A stretch of 64,000 nt of DNA, taken from positions 62,001 through 126,000 of the forward strand of contig NZ_DHYG01000066.1 in NCBI RefSeq assembly GCF_002414005.1. Reading direction: 5' to 3'. Shown piece by piece: positions 8,173 through 16,771 of this stretch. The notes below the pieces were generated by a model, which saw nothing but the letters and a program-made list of their open reading frames with translations, did no database searches and had not been told where the DNA came from. Source of the DNA: Psychrobacter sp. UBA5136 (lineage in GTDB: Bacteria > Pseudomonadota > Gammaproteobacteria > Pseudomonadales > Moraxellaceae). The translations under genes and the position numbers were made by a program. How positions within the stretch are numbered: the stretch's first letter is position 1; the number at the start of each line of letters is the position of its first letter.

Positions 8173-9381
8173 ATGAGCAATCACAATGACTTGTCATTAA
8201 ATAATGAAGATAATGCCAAAAATATGACCGAAAACACAGACATGAATTCAAGCCAAAATATGGCTGAAGCAAATGATGTTGCACAAGATAACGTTAAGAA
8301 AAATAACGCTAGATTAAATGATTCTAAGCTAACTGTTGATAAGCTAAACGTTGCTGGCTTGGAAGAGGAAACTTTAGAAAACCAAGCTTTAGAAAACGAT
8401 ACATTAGAAAATGATTTGACCATCGAAGAATTCTTTTCACCAAATAACAGTAAGCCTATCGTTGATGACTTTAGAGCGGGCTATGTTGCCATTGTTGGTC
8501 GTCCAAATGTGGGCAAATCAACCTTAATGAACCACTTGTTGGGTCAAAAACTATCTATCACGTCGCGCAAACCGCAAACCACTCGTCACCGTATCCACGG
8601 CATTTTGTCTAATGACGAGATGCAGGCAGTTTTCGTTGATACCCCAGGCATTCACCGCAAGGAAGTGCGCGCTATCAATGAGCGCATGAATAAAGCTGCC
8701 ATCTCGGCGCTGGTCGATGTTGATTTGGTGCTATTTGTCGTTGATTCTGACCAGTGGCGCGATGATGACTTATTAACCCTGCAAAAACTTAGCGATACCA
8801 ATCTGACCGTAGTATTGGTAATTAATAAAGCCGATACCTTAAAAGATAAAGGTAGCATGTTACCGCTGATTGAAACGTTTAACGAAAGCTTTGATTTTGC
8901 TGATATCGTCCCTGTGTCGGCGTTAAAAAACCAAAACCTAGATCGCTTGCAAGAGGTGATCGCATCGCATTTGCCAATCGCTGACCCTATTTATGATAGC
9001 GAGCAAATCACCGATCGCTCAGAGCGCTTTTTAGCCAGTGAAATCATCCGCGAAAAAATCATGCGTAGTGCCGGCGACGAAGTGCCATACGACTTAACGG
9101 TACAAATTGATGGTTTTAAAGACGAAGCCGCCCATACTGACCCAAAAACAGGTCGTCGGCGCAAAGCTTGTACCTTTATCGATGCGACCATTTATGTCGA
9201 GCGCAGTGGGCAAAAAGCTATCGTCATTGGCGATAAAGGTCAGCGTATCAAGCAAGTTGGCATGGATGCGCGTAAAGACATGGAACAGCTGTTTGATAAG
9301 AAAATTATGCTAACGTTGTGGGTAAAAGTAAAACGCGGTTGGTCTGATGACGAGCGTGCTTTGACCAGCTTAGGATATTAA
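8173..9381 (+). CDS. era: GTPase Era with a long N-terminal extension
   Basis: Era binds the 3' end of 16S rRNA and is needed for 30S assembly. The GTPase core begins near residue 102: G1 GRPNVGKS (109-116), then DTPGIHRKE, NKAD and SALK, followed by the KH RNA-binding domain with GDKGQRIKQVG. At 402 residues it is about 100 longer than E. coli Era. The extra residues 1-100 are polar and low in complexity, rich in N, D, E and K, with a repeated LEN(D/Q)xLEN pattern near 68-82. No start codon lies between M30 and the core, so most of the extension must be translated if the core is. It sits between rnc and recO. Confidence 0.95.
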   Translation: MSNHNDLSLNNEDNAKNMTENTDMNSSQNMAEANDVAQDNVKKNNARLNDSKLTVDKLNVAGLEEETLENQALENDTLENDLTIEEFFSPNNSKPIVDDFRAGYVAIVGRPNVGKSTLMNHLLGQKLSITSRKPQTTRHRIHGILSNDEMQAVFVDTPGIHRKEVRAINERMNKAAISALVDVDLVLFVVDSDQWRDDDLLTLQKLSDTNLTVVLVINKADTLKDKGSMLPLIETFNESFDFADIVPVSALKNQNLDRLQEVIASHLPIADPIYDSEQITDRSERFLASEIIREKIMRSAGDEVPYDLTVQIDGFKDEAAHTDPKTGRRRKACTFIDATIYVERSGQKAIVIGDKGQRIKQVGMDARKDMEQLFDKKIMLTLWVKVKRGWSDDERALTSLGY

Positions 9382-9455
9382 TAGCAATTAAAAAAGCACG
9401 GCGCGCAGATGTTTAGCGCCATGCATTTATATCACCACTGCTGAGGTAATAATCT

Positions 9456-10244
9456 ATGCGTAATGAAGCGTTAATCGGTTATTTATTACATCAGCGCCCC
9501 TACCAAGAAAAGCGCGCCTTATACTATCTGTTTTCTCAGCAACATGGCGTCACCCATGGCGTTGGCAAAAAAGGCGCGCCGCTTTTTACGCCGCTGCAAC
9601 TCTTTGCCAGCGGTAAACGTGATTTAAAAACGTTCACTCAAATTAATATTGCGCCATTAAGCTCGATTCAAGAATCTATAGCAGAAAGTCCTTTAGCGCT
9701 AAAAGACAGTAACGCCAATTTATCAGAGGCGCGCCATCATGAAAGTATCAGCGGCCAACATCAGTATGCTGCCCTATATTTAAATGAAATATTGTGGCGA
9801 CTATTACCCACTGAAGATCCCATGCCACTATTATGGCAACACTATCAAAATAGCTTACAGCAGCTTAAGCAGCCTTTAACTGCTGACGAGCTGCGCTTGT
9901 GTTTGCGCCAGTTTGAAGCGTATTTGTTTAACGAGTTGGGCTTTGCCTTAACGTTAAAGCATGACAGCCTTGACCAACCTATTGAATCCGACGCCATTTA
10001 TCGTTTCTTACCTGATGTGGGTTTGGTGCCTACTGTTTATGATGAGGATAATGAAAGAGCTGTGACGCAAACCATTTTTAAAGGTAGTGAGATTTTGATG
10101 ATGGTAGAGCAGGGTATATCGGCAGCAACCCTTAATGCCTGGTCGCGTTTGCACCGACAATTGATTGACCATTTGCTCGATTATCAGCCATTACAAAGCC
10201 GCTTACTCTGGCAGCAGCAACAGCGTTATCAGTCTTCGTCTTAA
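9456..10244 (+). CDS. recO: DNA repair protein RecO
   Basis: RecO works with RecR and RecF to load RecA on SSB-coated single-stranded DNA. The N-terminal OB-fold begins with EALIGYLLHQRPYQEKRALYYLFSQQHG, typical of RecO, and the rest is the helical domain (LRQFEAYLFNELGFALTL). Length 262 residues, normal. The family is poorly conserved; the N-terminus and the era-recO-pdxJ order carry the identification. The start ATG is 74 nt after era. Confidence 0.93.
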   Translation: MRNEALIGYLLHQRPYQEKRALYYLFSQQHGVTHGVGKKGAPLFTPLQLFASGKRDLKTFTQINIAPLSSIQESIAESPLALKDSNANLSEARHHESISGQHQYAALYLNEILWRLLPTEDPMPLLWQHYQNSLQQLKQPLTADELRLCLRQFEAYLFNELGFALTLKHDSLDQPIESDAIYRFLPDVGLVPTVYDEDNERAVTQTIFKGSEILMMVEQGISAATLNAWSRLHRQLIDHLLDYQPLQSRLLWQQQQRYQSSS

Positions 10245-10315
10245 ACGTTAACTTTACCGAGATTTTATAAACTATTTTTTAGTAACTCATCTAAATATGA
10301 GTAAAAGGATTTTTT

Positions 10316-11113
10316 ATGACTAGTACAGCAGTAAAGACAGCCAACTTAGCACAAACTTCAAAAAACACTCTAAAAAAGCCGCTACTAGGGGTAAATATTG
10401 ACCACGTAGCGACATTACGCCAAGCGCGCGGTGTCAGTTATCCAAGTCCGTTAGCCGCCGCTCTTTTATGTGAGCAAGCCGGCGCCGATGGCATCACGAT
10501 TCATTTGCGTGAAGACCGACGTCACATTCAAGACGCTGACGTTTATGAGATTGCTGAGCAGCTGACGACTAGAATGAATTTAGAGATAGCAGCAACGGCC
10601 GAAATGCTAGAGATTGCTCGTAAGGTTAAGCCGTTTTGGGTATGTTTAGTACCTGAAAAACGCGCCGAATTAACGACAGAAGGCGGTCTTGACGTTGCAG
10701 GGCAAATGCCTTGGTTGACAGAGTATGTCAGCAAGCTACAAGCAGCAGGTATCAAAGTTTCTTTGTTTATTGATCCCGAAGACAAGCAGATTGCTGCTGC
10801 GGTGAGCTGCGGTGCTGATGCGATTGAGCTACACACAGGAGCTTATGCTGAGGCGGGTTTGGCTGGTAATGCCGAGAGAATGAAAGATGAGCTTACGCGG
10901 ATTAAACAAGCCGTACAAGCAGCTCAACGTGCTAATGACAAGCTTTTGATTAACGCTGGCCATGGTTTGACACGTGATAATGTCCACGCTATTGCCCAAA
11001 TTGATGGCATATATGAGTTAAATATTGGCCATGCGCTCATTGCTGATGCCGTCTTTGTTGGATTAGAACAGGCAGTTATGATGATGAAATCTGCTATGCA
11101 TCAAGGCATTTAA
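10316..11113 (+). CDS. pdxJ: pyridoxine 5'-phosphate synthase
   Basis: PdxJ condenses 3-amino-2-oxopropyl phosphate with deoxyxylulose 5-phosphate, giving pyridoxine 5'-phosphate. Hallmarks are LGVNIDHVATLRQARG (about residues 22-40), ADGITIHLREDRRHIQD, the catalytic glutamate region LEIAAT, IELHTGAYA, and NAGHGL...ELNIGHALIADAVFVGLEQAV. Length 265, with an N-terminal extension of about 20 residues relative to E. coli. It is the last gene of the run. The neighbouring pilin-like gene converges on it with a 19-nt gap. Confidence 0.96.
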   Translation: MTSTAVKTANLAQTSKNTLKKPLLGVNIDHVATLRQARGVSYPSPLAAALLCEQAGADGITIHLREDRRHIQDADVYEIAEQLTTRMNLEIAATAEMLEIARKVKPFWVCLVPEKRAELTTEGGLDVAGQMPWLTEYVSKLQAAGIKVSLFIDPEDKQIAAAVSCGADAIELHTGAYAEAGLAGNAERMKDELTRIKQAVQAAQRANDKLLINAGHGLTRDNVHAIAQIDGIYELNIGHALIADAVFVGLEQAVMMMKSAMHQGI

Positions 11114-11132
11114 GTTATTAATTTTATGGTTT

Positions 11133-11720
11133 TTATTGTCCGCATTCAGTAGGGTGGCTCGCATTAGGTTTATAAGTAATGCCTCCGCCTTGATTAAATG
11201 AGATTTGATACATAGTGTGATTGTAGCTTGAGGTAGGACAATATTTAAAATGACCAAAATGCCCACGAGGGCTACCGCTGTCACCCCAAAATTTTGTGTA
11301 ATGACGCTTATCTCCTACTCGCAAATACAATGTACTGTATTTAGGATTTAGCGCTTGTTCTTCTAGTAAATCGTCGACCCCTAAATCAAAATTGTGATTA
11401 TTGTTTGTATCTAAAAATAACAACAATTTTTTATAACTGTCTCTATCGCATACGCCGCCATTGTTAGAGAGACAAACCAATAAATCTTGCCTTCTGATAT
11501 AGCTTTCAGCTTTGGCCAACTTTAGCGTGTTCTCAATTTGACTCTCGATACGTGTTGCTTCCATGCGAGCCAGTTGCGTTAGAATAAAAGGCGTGGCAAT
11601 CGTAGCTATGATCGCCAATACCGCAACGGTAACTATAAGCTCTACTAAGGTAAAGCCATATTTATCCCGTGCTTGAACGGGCGCTTGCCGACCTAACGAT
11701 ACTTTATATAATTCAATCAT
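11133..11720 (-). CDS. GspH/FimT-type pseudopilin
   Basis: A 195-residue type IV pilin-like protein. The prepilin cleavage and N-methylation motif is YG/FTLVELIV: cleavage after G22, mature Phe at 23 and the glutamate at mature position 5 (E27). A hydrophobic helix to about residue 46 follows, then a soluble domain with several cysteines as in GspH/FimT (minor pilin) proteins. The 22-residue leader is unusually long. No other pilus gene is nearby, so it must rely on a pilus or type II secretion machine encoded elsewhere. It may be a minor pilin of the DNA uptake or twitching apparatus. Confidence 0.85.
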   Translation of the reverse strand: MIELYKVSLGRQAPVQARDKYGFTLVELIVTVAVLAIIATIATPFILTQLARMEATRIESQIENTLKLAKAESYIRRQDLLVCLSNNGGVCDRDSYKKLLLFLDTNNNHNFDLGVDDLLEEQALNPKYSTLYLRVGDKRHYTKFWGDSGSPRGHFGHFKYCPTSSYNHTMYQISFNQGGGITYKPNASHPTECGQ

Positions 11721-12318
11721 GAGAGACTGCTACCTATATAAGAGGTATGGTGATATAAGAATGTGTCTAATTGAACGGTTTTAACTACATGGAAAATATT
11801 AAAAGCGGGCTTTGTTATAATTATTTAATCTTGTCGTTGCAACCAACGATTAGAAATACAGAGTTTTATTAAACTTTAACTATTTAACCTGAAAGTGAAA
11901 TTATGTTCAGCCTGATAAATATAAACTAAATATATGTCTACTGTCAAAGAATGTTTCAATTCGTGAATTGGGAGTTTTAGCAATAGAGATAATTAACGAT
12001 CTGTATTAAAATATCTTGAAACAATAGATAGAATTCGTTTCATCATCTATTGCGACCTAACACACAAAAGATAAAAAGTGTAAAGTGTGTTAGTTGTCAG
12101 TAATCCGAGCTGGCTAATGTGTTTTAGTTATGACATTATCGTGTAATAATGTGTAGCTGGTTAACGAAAAAAGTTGTAAACTGAATTGATAATCGCTAAG
12201 CTACTTCTTAATTGGTTTTGCTTTGTAATTTCAAATTCGTAAATGATGTCTGCTTTTAGGCATCTTGAGATGCGGTTTTGCTTAACGCATTACTAAAATT
12301 ATCCTTTGGAGGAAGTTC
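11721..12318 (+). other. intergenic region between the pseudopilin and the OmpA-like gene
   Basis: 598 nt, AT-rich, between divergent genes; no supported gene. It holds three inverted repeats in a row: CAATTC-GT-GAATTG (11957-11970), CAATAGAT...ATCTATTG (12022-12052) and CTAACACAC...GTGTGTTAG (12057-12093). It should contain the promoters of both flanking genes, but I could not fix either with confidence. Confidence 0.5.
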
Positions 12319-13500
12319 ATGAAATTAAATAAAATTGCTTTGGCATTGTTTGCCATGACAGCGGCTCCACTAGCAGCTAATGCTGGTGTAACAATTAGTC
12401 CACTATTACTTGGTTATCATTACAGTGAAGGTGCTGATGATGAGCAATTAGAAGTTATGGGCGCTACAGATGGAAATAGCTATTACAAAGAAAATGGTTT
12501 GTACACGGGTGCAGCCCTAGGTATTGAGTTAACGCCTTCTACTCAGTTCCAAGTTGAGTATGGTGTGTCAAATACTGATGCCATCGATCAAAACGGTAAC
12601 AACAATGATACTGATGCTGAACAAGAAATGATTTCTGGTAACTTCTTGATCGGTTTTGAAGAATTCAGCGGTTATACTGACAATGCATTCAAACCATATG
12701 TCTTGGTTGGTGCTGGCCGTTCTAAGATTGAAGTTGAAAACGCATCAGGTGATTTCATTACTGGTTCAAAAGATACTATCGGTAACCTAGGTTTAGGTGC
12801 TATGTATCGTATCAACGACGCGTTAAGCCTACGTGGTGAAGCTCGTGCGATTCACAACTTTGATAACAACTGGTGGGAAGGTATGGCTCTGGCTGGCCTA
12901 GAAGTCGTACTAGGTGGTCACCTAGCGCCTACCGTTGCTGTACCACCAATGCAAGAGCCATTGGTTGATACTGCGCCAGTAGTAGTGGTTGAGTCTGATC
13001 TTGATTCTGACGGTGATGGCGTACCTGATAGCATCGATGCATGCCCAGGCACTCCAATGAACGTAGTGGTTGATGAGCGCGGTTGCCCAGTACCAGTAGA
13101 CATCACTGATGAGCTAAAAATGGAGCTTCGCGTATTCTTTGATAATGATAAGTCAACTATCAAGAACCAATACAAACCTGAAATCGCTAAAGTAGCAGAG
13201 AAGATGCGCGAGTATCCTAACTCTACCGCTCGTATTGAAGGTCATGCTTCTAAAACTGGCCCTTCAGCACGTTACAACCAACGTCTATCTGAAGCTCGTG
13301 CTGTTGCTGTGAAATCTATGTTGACTAACGAATTTGGTATCGAGCCAAACCGTCTATCAACCGTTGGTTATGGTTATGACCAACCAATCGCTGACAACAA
13401 CACTGAAGAAGGTCGCGCTATGAACCGTCGTGTATATGCCATCATCACTGGTGACAAAACTATGACTGTTGAACAAACTAAAGATATGGTTGTTCAGTAA
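12319..13500 (+). CDS. ompA: OmpA-family outer membrane protein
   Basis: A 393-residue porin-like protein that links the outer membrane to peptidoglycan. A signal peptide covers residues 1-22 (cleaved after AANA). A predicted eight-stranded N-terminal barrel runs to about residue 205. A proline-rich hinge follows, then a calcium-binding-type repeat DSDGDGVPDSIDACPGTP with a paired cysteine (about 235-260). The C-terminal OmpA domain has ELRVFFDNDKSTI and the peptidoglycan-binding segment EGHASKTGPSARYNQRLSEARAVAV...NRRV. GGAGGAAG precedes the start. Its long leader and regular codon use suggest high expression. A strong terminator follows. Confidence 0.93.
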   Translation: MKLNKIALALFAMTAAPLAANAGVTISPLLLGYHYSEGADDEQLEVMGATDGNSYYKENGLYTGAALGIELTPSTQFQVEYGVSNTDAIDQNGNNNDTDAEQEMISGNFLIGFEEFSGYTDNAFKPYVLVGAGRSKIEVENASGDFITGSKDTIGNLGLGAMYRINDALSLRGEARAIHNFDNNWWEGMALAGLEVVLGGHLAPTVAVPPMQEPLVDTAPVVVVESDLDSDGDGVPDSIDACPGTPMNVVVDERGCPVPVDITDELKMELRVFFDNDKSTIKNQYKPEIAKVAEKMREYPNSTARIEGHASKTGPSARYNQRLSEARAVAVKSMLTNEFGIEPNRLSTVGYGYDQPIADNNTEEGRAMNRRVYAIITGDKTMTVEQTKDMVVQ

Positions 13501-13541
13501 GTAGCTACTAATTATGTGTTGACGTAATTAGTTACAAAAAA

Positions 13542-13567
13542 AGCCACCCTTTGGGTGGCTTTTTTTT
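13542..13567 (+). terminator. terminator of ompA
   Basis: An 8-bp G/C-rich stem AGCCACCC/GGGTGGCT with a 3-nt loop, preceded by A residues and followed by seven Ts. Strong rho-independent terminator. Confidence 0.93.
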
Positions 13568-13618
13568 ATTTATGTGGTGAGAAAAGTGAGTTAATGCATA
13601 AATTGATGATGCAATAAT

Positions 13619-13626
13619 GTTATACT
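13619..13626 (+). promoter_or_regulatory. extended -10 promoter, probably of typA
   Basis: TGT plus TATACT (13621-13626), followed by AGCG, the same string as ahead of rnpB. There is no good -35 at the usual distance, consistent with an extended -10 promoter. It would give a leader of about 215 nt. Confidence 0.5.
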
Positions 13627-13846
13627 AGCGACCCAAACACTTTGTAAATTGACAAGGTGTATATTAGCATAGCTATCTGTACGATGGATTTATCAGCATA
13701 GGTATTTGATTTTACTAAGTTAATTAATCGGCCTATTGCACAATCATTTAATCATAAAATAATCATGTCTATCTGGTTGATGGCAACAGTTTATCCAGCG
13801 TTGCTTACTGCTACTGCATTTTTTTAAGACGAAACGAGCATTTTAT

Positions 13847-15694
13847 ATGGCGAACGATATCAAACACCTGCGTAACATTGCAATTATTGCCCACGTTGAC
13901 CACGGTAAAACAACTTTGGTTGATAAGCTATTACATCAATCTGGCACTTTTGGTGATCGTGCAAACATTGCTGAACGTGCAATGGATTCAGGTGATATTG
14001 AGCAAGAGCGTGGTATTACTATCTTGGCGAAAAATACCGCTATCCGCTGGACAGATGATACTGATGGTACAGAATACCGTATTAATATTGTTGACACCCC
14101 GGGTCACGCCGACTTTGGTGGTGAAGTTGAGCGTGTCATGTCGATGGTTGACTGCGTACTGCTAGTCGTTGATGCTGTTGACGGTCCAATGCCTCAAACC
14201 CGTTTTGTAACTCAAAAGGCGTTTGAGCAAGGTCTAAAACCGATTGTGGTTATTAACAAAATTGACCGTCCAGGTGCGCGTCCTGATTGGGTAATGGATC
14301 AAATATTTGATTTGTTTGACAATCTGGGAGCAACTGATGAGCAGTTAGATTTCCCAGTTGTTTATGCATCAGCTCTAAACGGTATAGCTGGTCTGGAAGC
14401 AGACAACTTAGCGGATGATATGACGCCGTTGTTTAAAACTATTGTGGATGTTGTACAGCCGCCACAAGTCGATGCAGATGCACCATTCCGTATGCAAATC
14501 TCAAGCCTTGACTATAACAGCTTCGTTGGTGTTATCGGTGTTGGTCGTATTCAGCGCGGCAAAGTAAAAACCAATACTCAAGTAACCGTTATTGACAAAA
14601 ATGGCAACACGCGTAATGGCCGTATTTTAAAAATTATGGGCTATCATGGTCTTGATCGCATTGATGTCGAAGACGCACAGGCAGGTGATATCGTTTGTAT
14701 CACTGGTATCGATGCTCTAAACATCTCGGATACTATTTGTGATCCTAACCACGTTGAAGCGTTGCCAGCATTGACTGTCGATGAACCAACGGTATCGATG
14801 AACTTCCAAGTAAATAACTCACCATTCGCTGGCCGTGAAGGTAAATTTGTGACTTCACGAAATATTCGTGAGCGTCTTGAGCGTGAATTGATTCATAACG
14901 TGGCATTGCGTGTAGAAGATACCGAGTCTCCTGATAAATTTAAAGTTTCAGGCCGCGGTGAGCTACATTTATCGGTATTGATCGAAAATATGCGCCGTGA
15001 AGGTTTTGAGCTTGGCGTATCAGGTCCAGAGGTTATCGTTAAAGAAGTCGATGGTAAACTCCAAGAACCGTATGAAAACGTTGTTTTTGATATTGAAGAT
15101 GAGCATCAAGGCGCAATTATGGAGCAGGTCGGCTTGCGTAAAGGCGAGATGACCAATATGGAACTTGACGGTAAAGGTCGTATGCGTATCGAAGCGACAA
15201 TGCCTGCTCGTGGTTTGATTGGTTTCCGCTCAGAGTTTCTGACACTGACGTCGGGTACTGGTATCATGACCTCAAGCTTCTCACATTACGGTCCACAAAA
15301 GATTGGTGATGTTGGCGGACGCTCTAACGGCGTATTGGTTTCTATGGCAAATGGTGTTTGCTTAGGTTTCGCTCTATTTAACCTACAAAAACGTGGTAAA
15401 TTGTTCGCTGAGCCACAGCTTGAAGTTTATGAAGGTATGATCGTTGGTCTGAACTCTCGTAGCGATGACATGGCCGTGAATCCAACAACTGCTAAACAGC
15501 TAACCAACGTCCGTGCCAGTGGTACTGATGAAGCGTTGACTTTGACGCCAGCCGTTAAGTTTACCCTTGAGCAAGCGCTTGAATTCATTCAGGATGATGA
15601 GCTTGTAGAAGTAACGCCAAAAGCTATTCGCCTACGTAAGCGTTATCTGACTGAAAGTGAGCGTAAGCGTCATGGTCGTAAGAAAGGTGCTTAA
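13847..15694 (+). CDS. typA: ribosome-associated GTPase BipA/TypA
   Basis: BipA is a translational GTPase of the EF-G/LepA superfamily involved in 50S assembly and in growth at low temperature and under stress. G1 is AHVDHGKTTL (about 15-24); DTPGHADFGGEVERV and NKIDRPGARPD follow. The C-terminal domain has the BipA-specific MTNMELDGKGRMRIEATMPARGLIGFRSEFLTLTSGTGIM and ends RLRKRYLTESERKRHGRKKGA. Length 615, near the E. coli 607. It stands alone, with its own promoter and a terminator downstream. Confidence 0.97.
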   Translation: MANDIKHLRNIAIIAHVDHGKTTLVDKLLHQSGTFGDRANIAERAMDSGDIEQERGITILAKNTAIRWTDDTDGTEYRINIVDTPGHADFGGEVERVMSMVDCVLLVVDAVDGPMPQTRFVTQKAFEQGLKPIVVINKIDRPGARPDWVMDQIFDLFDNLGATDEQLDFPVVYASALNGIAGLEADNLADDMTPLFKTIVDVVQPPQVDADAPFRMQISSLDYNSFVGVIGVGRIQRGKVKTNTQVTVIDKNGNTRNGRILKIMGYHGLDRIDVEDAQAGDIVCITGIDALNISDTICDPNHVEALPALTVDEPTVSMNFQVNNSPFAGREGKFVTSRNIRERLERELIHNVALRVEDTESPDKFKVSGRGELHLSVLIENMRREGFELGVSGPEVIVKEVDGKLQEPYENVVFDIEDEHQGAIMEQVGLRKGEMTNMELDGKGRMRIEATMPARGLIGFRSEFLTLTSGTGIMTSSFSHYGPQKIGDVGGRSNGVLVSMANGVCLGFALFNLQKRGKLFAEPQLEVYEGMIVGLNSRSDDMAVNPTTAKQLTNVRASGTDEALTLTPAVKFTLEQALEFIQDDELVEVTPKAIRLRKRYLTESERKRHGRKKGA

Positions 15695-16004
15695 TATCTA
15701 AATAAGGTTTACTTAGTAGTTGATGTTTTCGGTATTGAACGAAAATATCATTGCTAGTAACTCTTCATTGGTATTGAGACAGACAATTAGCAGTGTAGAG
15801 TGAGCTAAATAAGGTTCACTTTACATTGCTTTTTTTACACTTAATTTTCGTATACTGCTTTCTCCTAAAAACTACTTCCTCCTAAAAGAAGTTGACGCTT
15901 GCAAGACAGGATATAAAACACAAAAAAGGCTAACAAGAAGTTAGCCTTTTTTTATTTTAACCCAAGAACTGGTAAGCTCGACGTTTATTTTCTTATTTTT
16001 TAAC
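15695..16004 (+). other. intergenic region between convergent typA and the exported protein gene
   Basis: 310 nt between convergent genes. Apart from the two-way terminator at 15926-15954 nothing is recognised. Confidence 0.6.
15926..15954 (+). terminator. two-way terminator, typA and the convergent gene
   Basis: A 9-bp stem AAGGCTAAC/GTTAGCCTT with a 5-nt loop, flanked by A-runs on the left and Ts on the right. It can therefore terminate typA on the plus strand and the 16005-16445 gene on the minus strand. Confidence 0.88.
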
Positions 16005-16445
16005 CTAAGGTCTAACTACCACATAATCATTTGTGTTAATTATAATCTCTGAGGGCTGATCGACAACGATACGGACAATATTGTTATCAGCGACTTGCGA
16101 TTTATAATAGTTGTCTTCGGCAACCGTACAACCCAGGCAGCGACCCATTGCATCCCATGGCTCAACGAACAATTTTTGCTGTGCTTGGTCGGCATTGCCA
16201 CCGATAAGAGAGAAGGGCAGACTCACAAGATAAGCGGCGGTACCCGCCACAGCGGTTACTAACTGTAATGGTTTGCCGACAACAGTATCAACCATCATGG
16301 TCTCATAAGAGGGACCGAAATCCGTTTCATCGATTTCTATCGCTGCTAAAGCTGGTTGTATGCTAGCAAAAATCAAGCTTGTGCTTGCTATCATGGTCAG
16401 TAGTTTATATTTGACTGTGCGTTTCATTTTAGCTGGAGCGCTCAT
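16005..16445 (-). CDS. exported protein of unknown function
   Basis: A 146-residue protein I do not recognise beyond similarity in feel to small periplasmic proteins of Moraxellaceae. A signal peptide covers about residues 1-34 (KRTVKYK then a hydrophobic stretch ending ALA). The mature part has a hydrophobic segment (about 58-82, LQLVTAVAGTAAYLVSLPFSLI) followed by a pair of cysteines in CLGC, which could be a redox or metal site or a disulfide. An AGGAT ribosome binding site supports the first ATG; a second Met at residue 7 is possible. It is transcribed alone. Confidence 0.75.
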   Translation of the reverse strand: MSAPAKMKRTVKYKLLTMIASTSLIFASIQPALAAIEIDETDFGPSYETMMVDTVVGKPLQLVTAVAGTAAYLVSLPFSLIGGNADQAQQKLFVEPWDAMGRCLGCTVAEDNYYKSQVADNNIVRIVVDQPSEIIINTNDYVVVRP

Positions 16446-16771
16446 AATGATATCCTAAAACTCATAAGAGGTATGATTAATAGCTGCGGCTATTTCCACA
16501 CAGAGTCAATTTCTCTATAGGAACAATGCGACAACGATAGCTATTTTAAATATTATAGATAAATGCACTGCATTATTTATAGAATATTAGCACTATTAAA
16601 GCAAGATGTATGCTAATAAGCAACAAAAATGCGCAGCTTATCTTTATTTGAAAGACATTTTTTAGCACGAGTGTGTTGCTTGAGCGCGTTGATTAAAAAC
16701 TTGATAATTTGTACTTGTTGGGTCGCTTAAAGTCTTCAGAGTTTTTTTAAAGCCATTGTTATAAAGCTTTG
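16446..16771 (-). other. intergenic region upstream of the exported protein gene
   Basis: 326 nt, AT-rich. It must carry the promoter of the gene at 16005-16445, which I cannot place with confidence. No terminator is evident for mutM here. Confidence 0.4.

Larger units (their letters stand above)
13501..13846 (+). other. intergenic region between ompA and typA
   Basis: 346 nt holding the ompA terminator (13542-13567) and an extended -10 element for typA (13619-13626). Nothing else is recognised in the about 220-nt typA leader. Confidence 0.6.
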
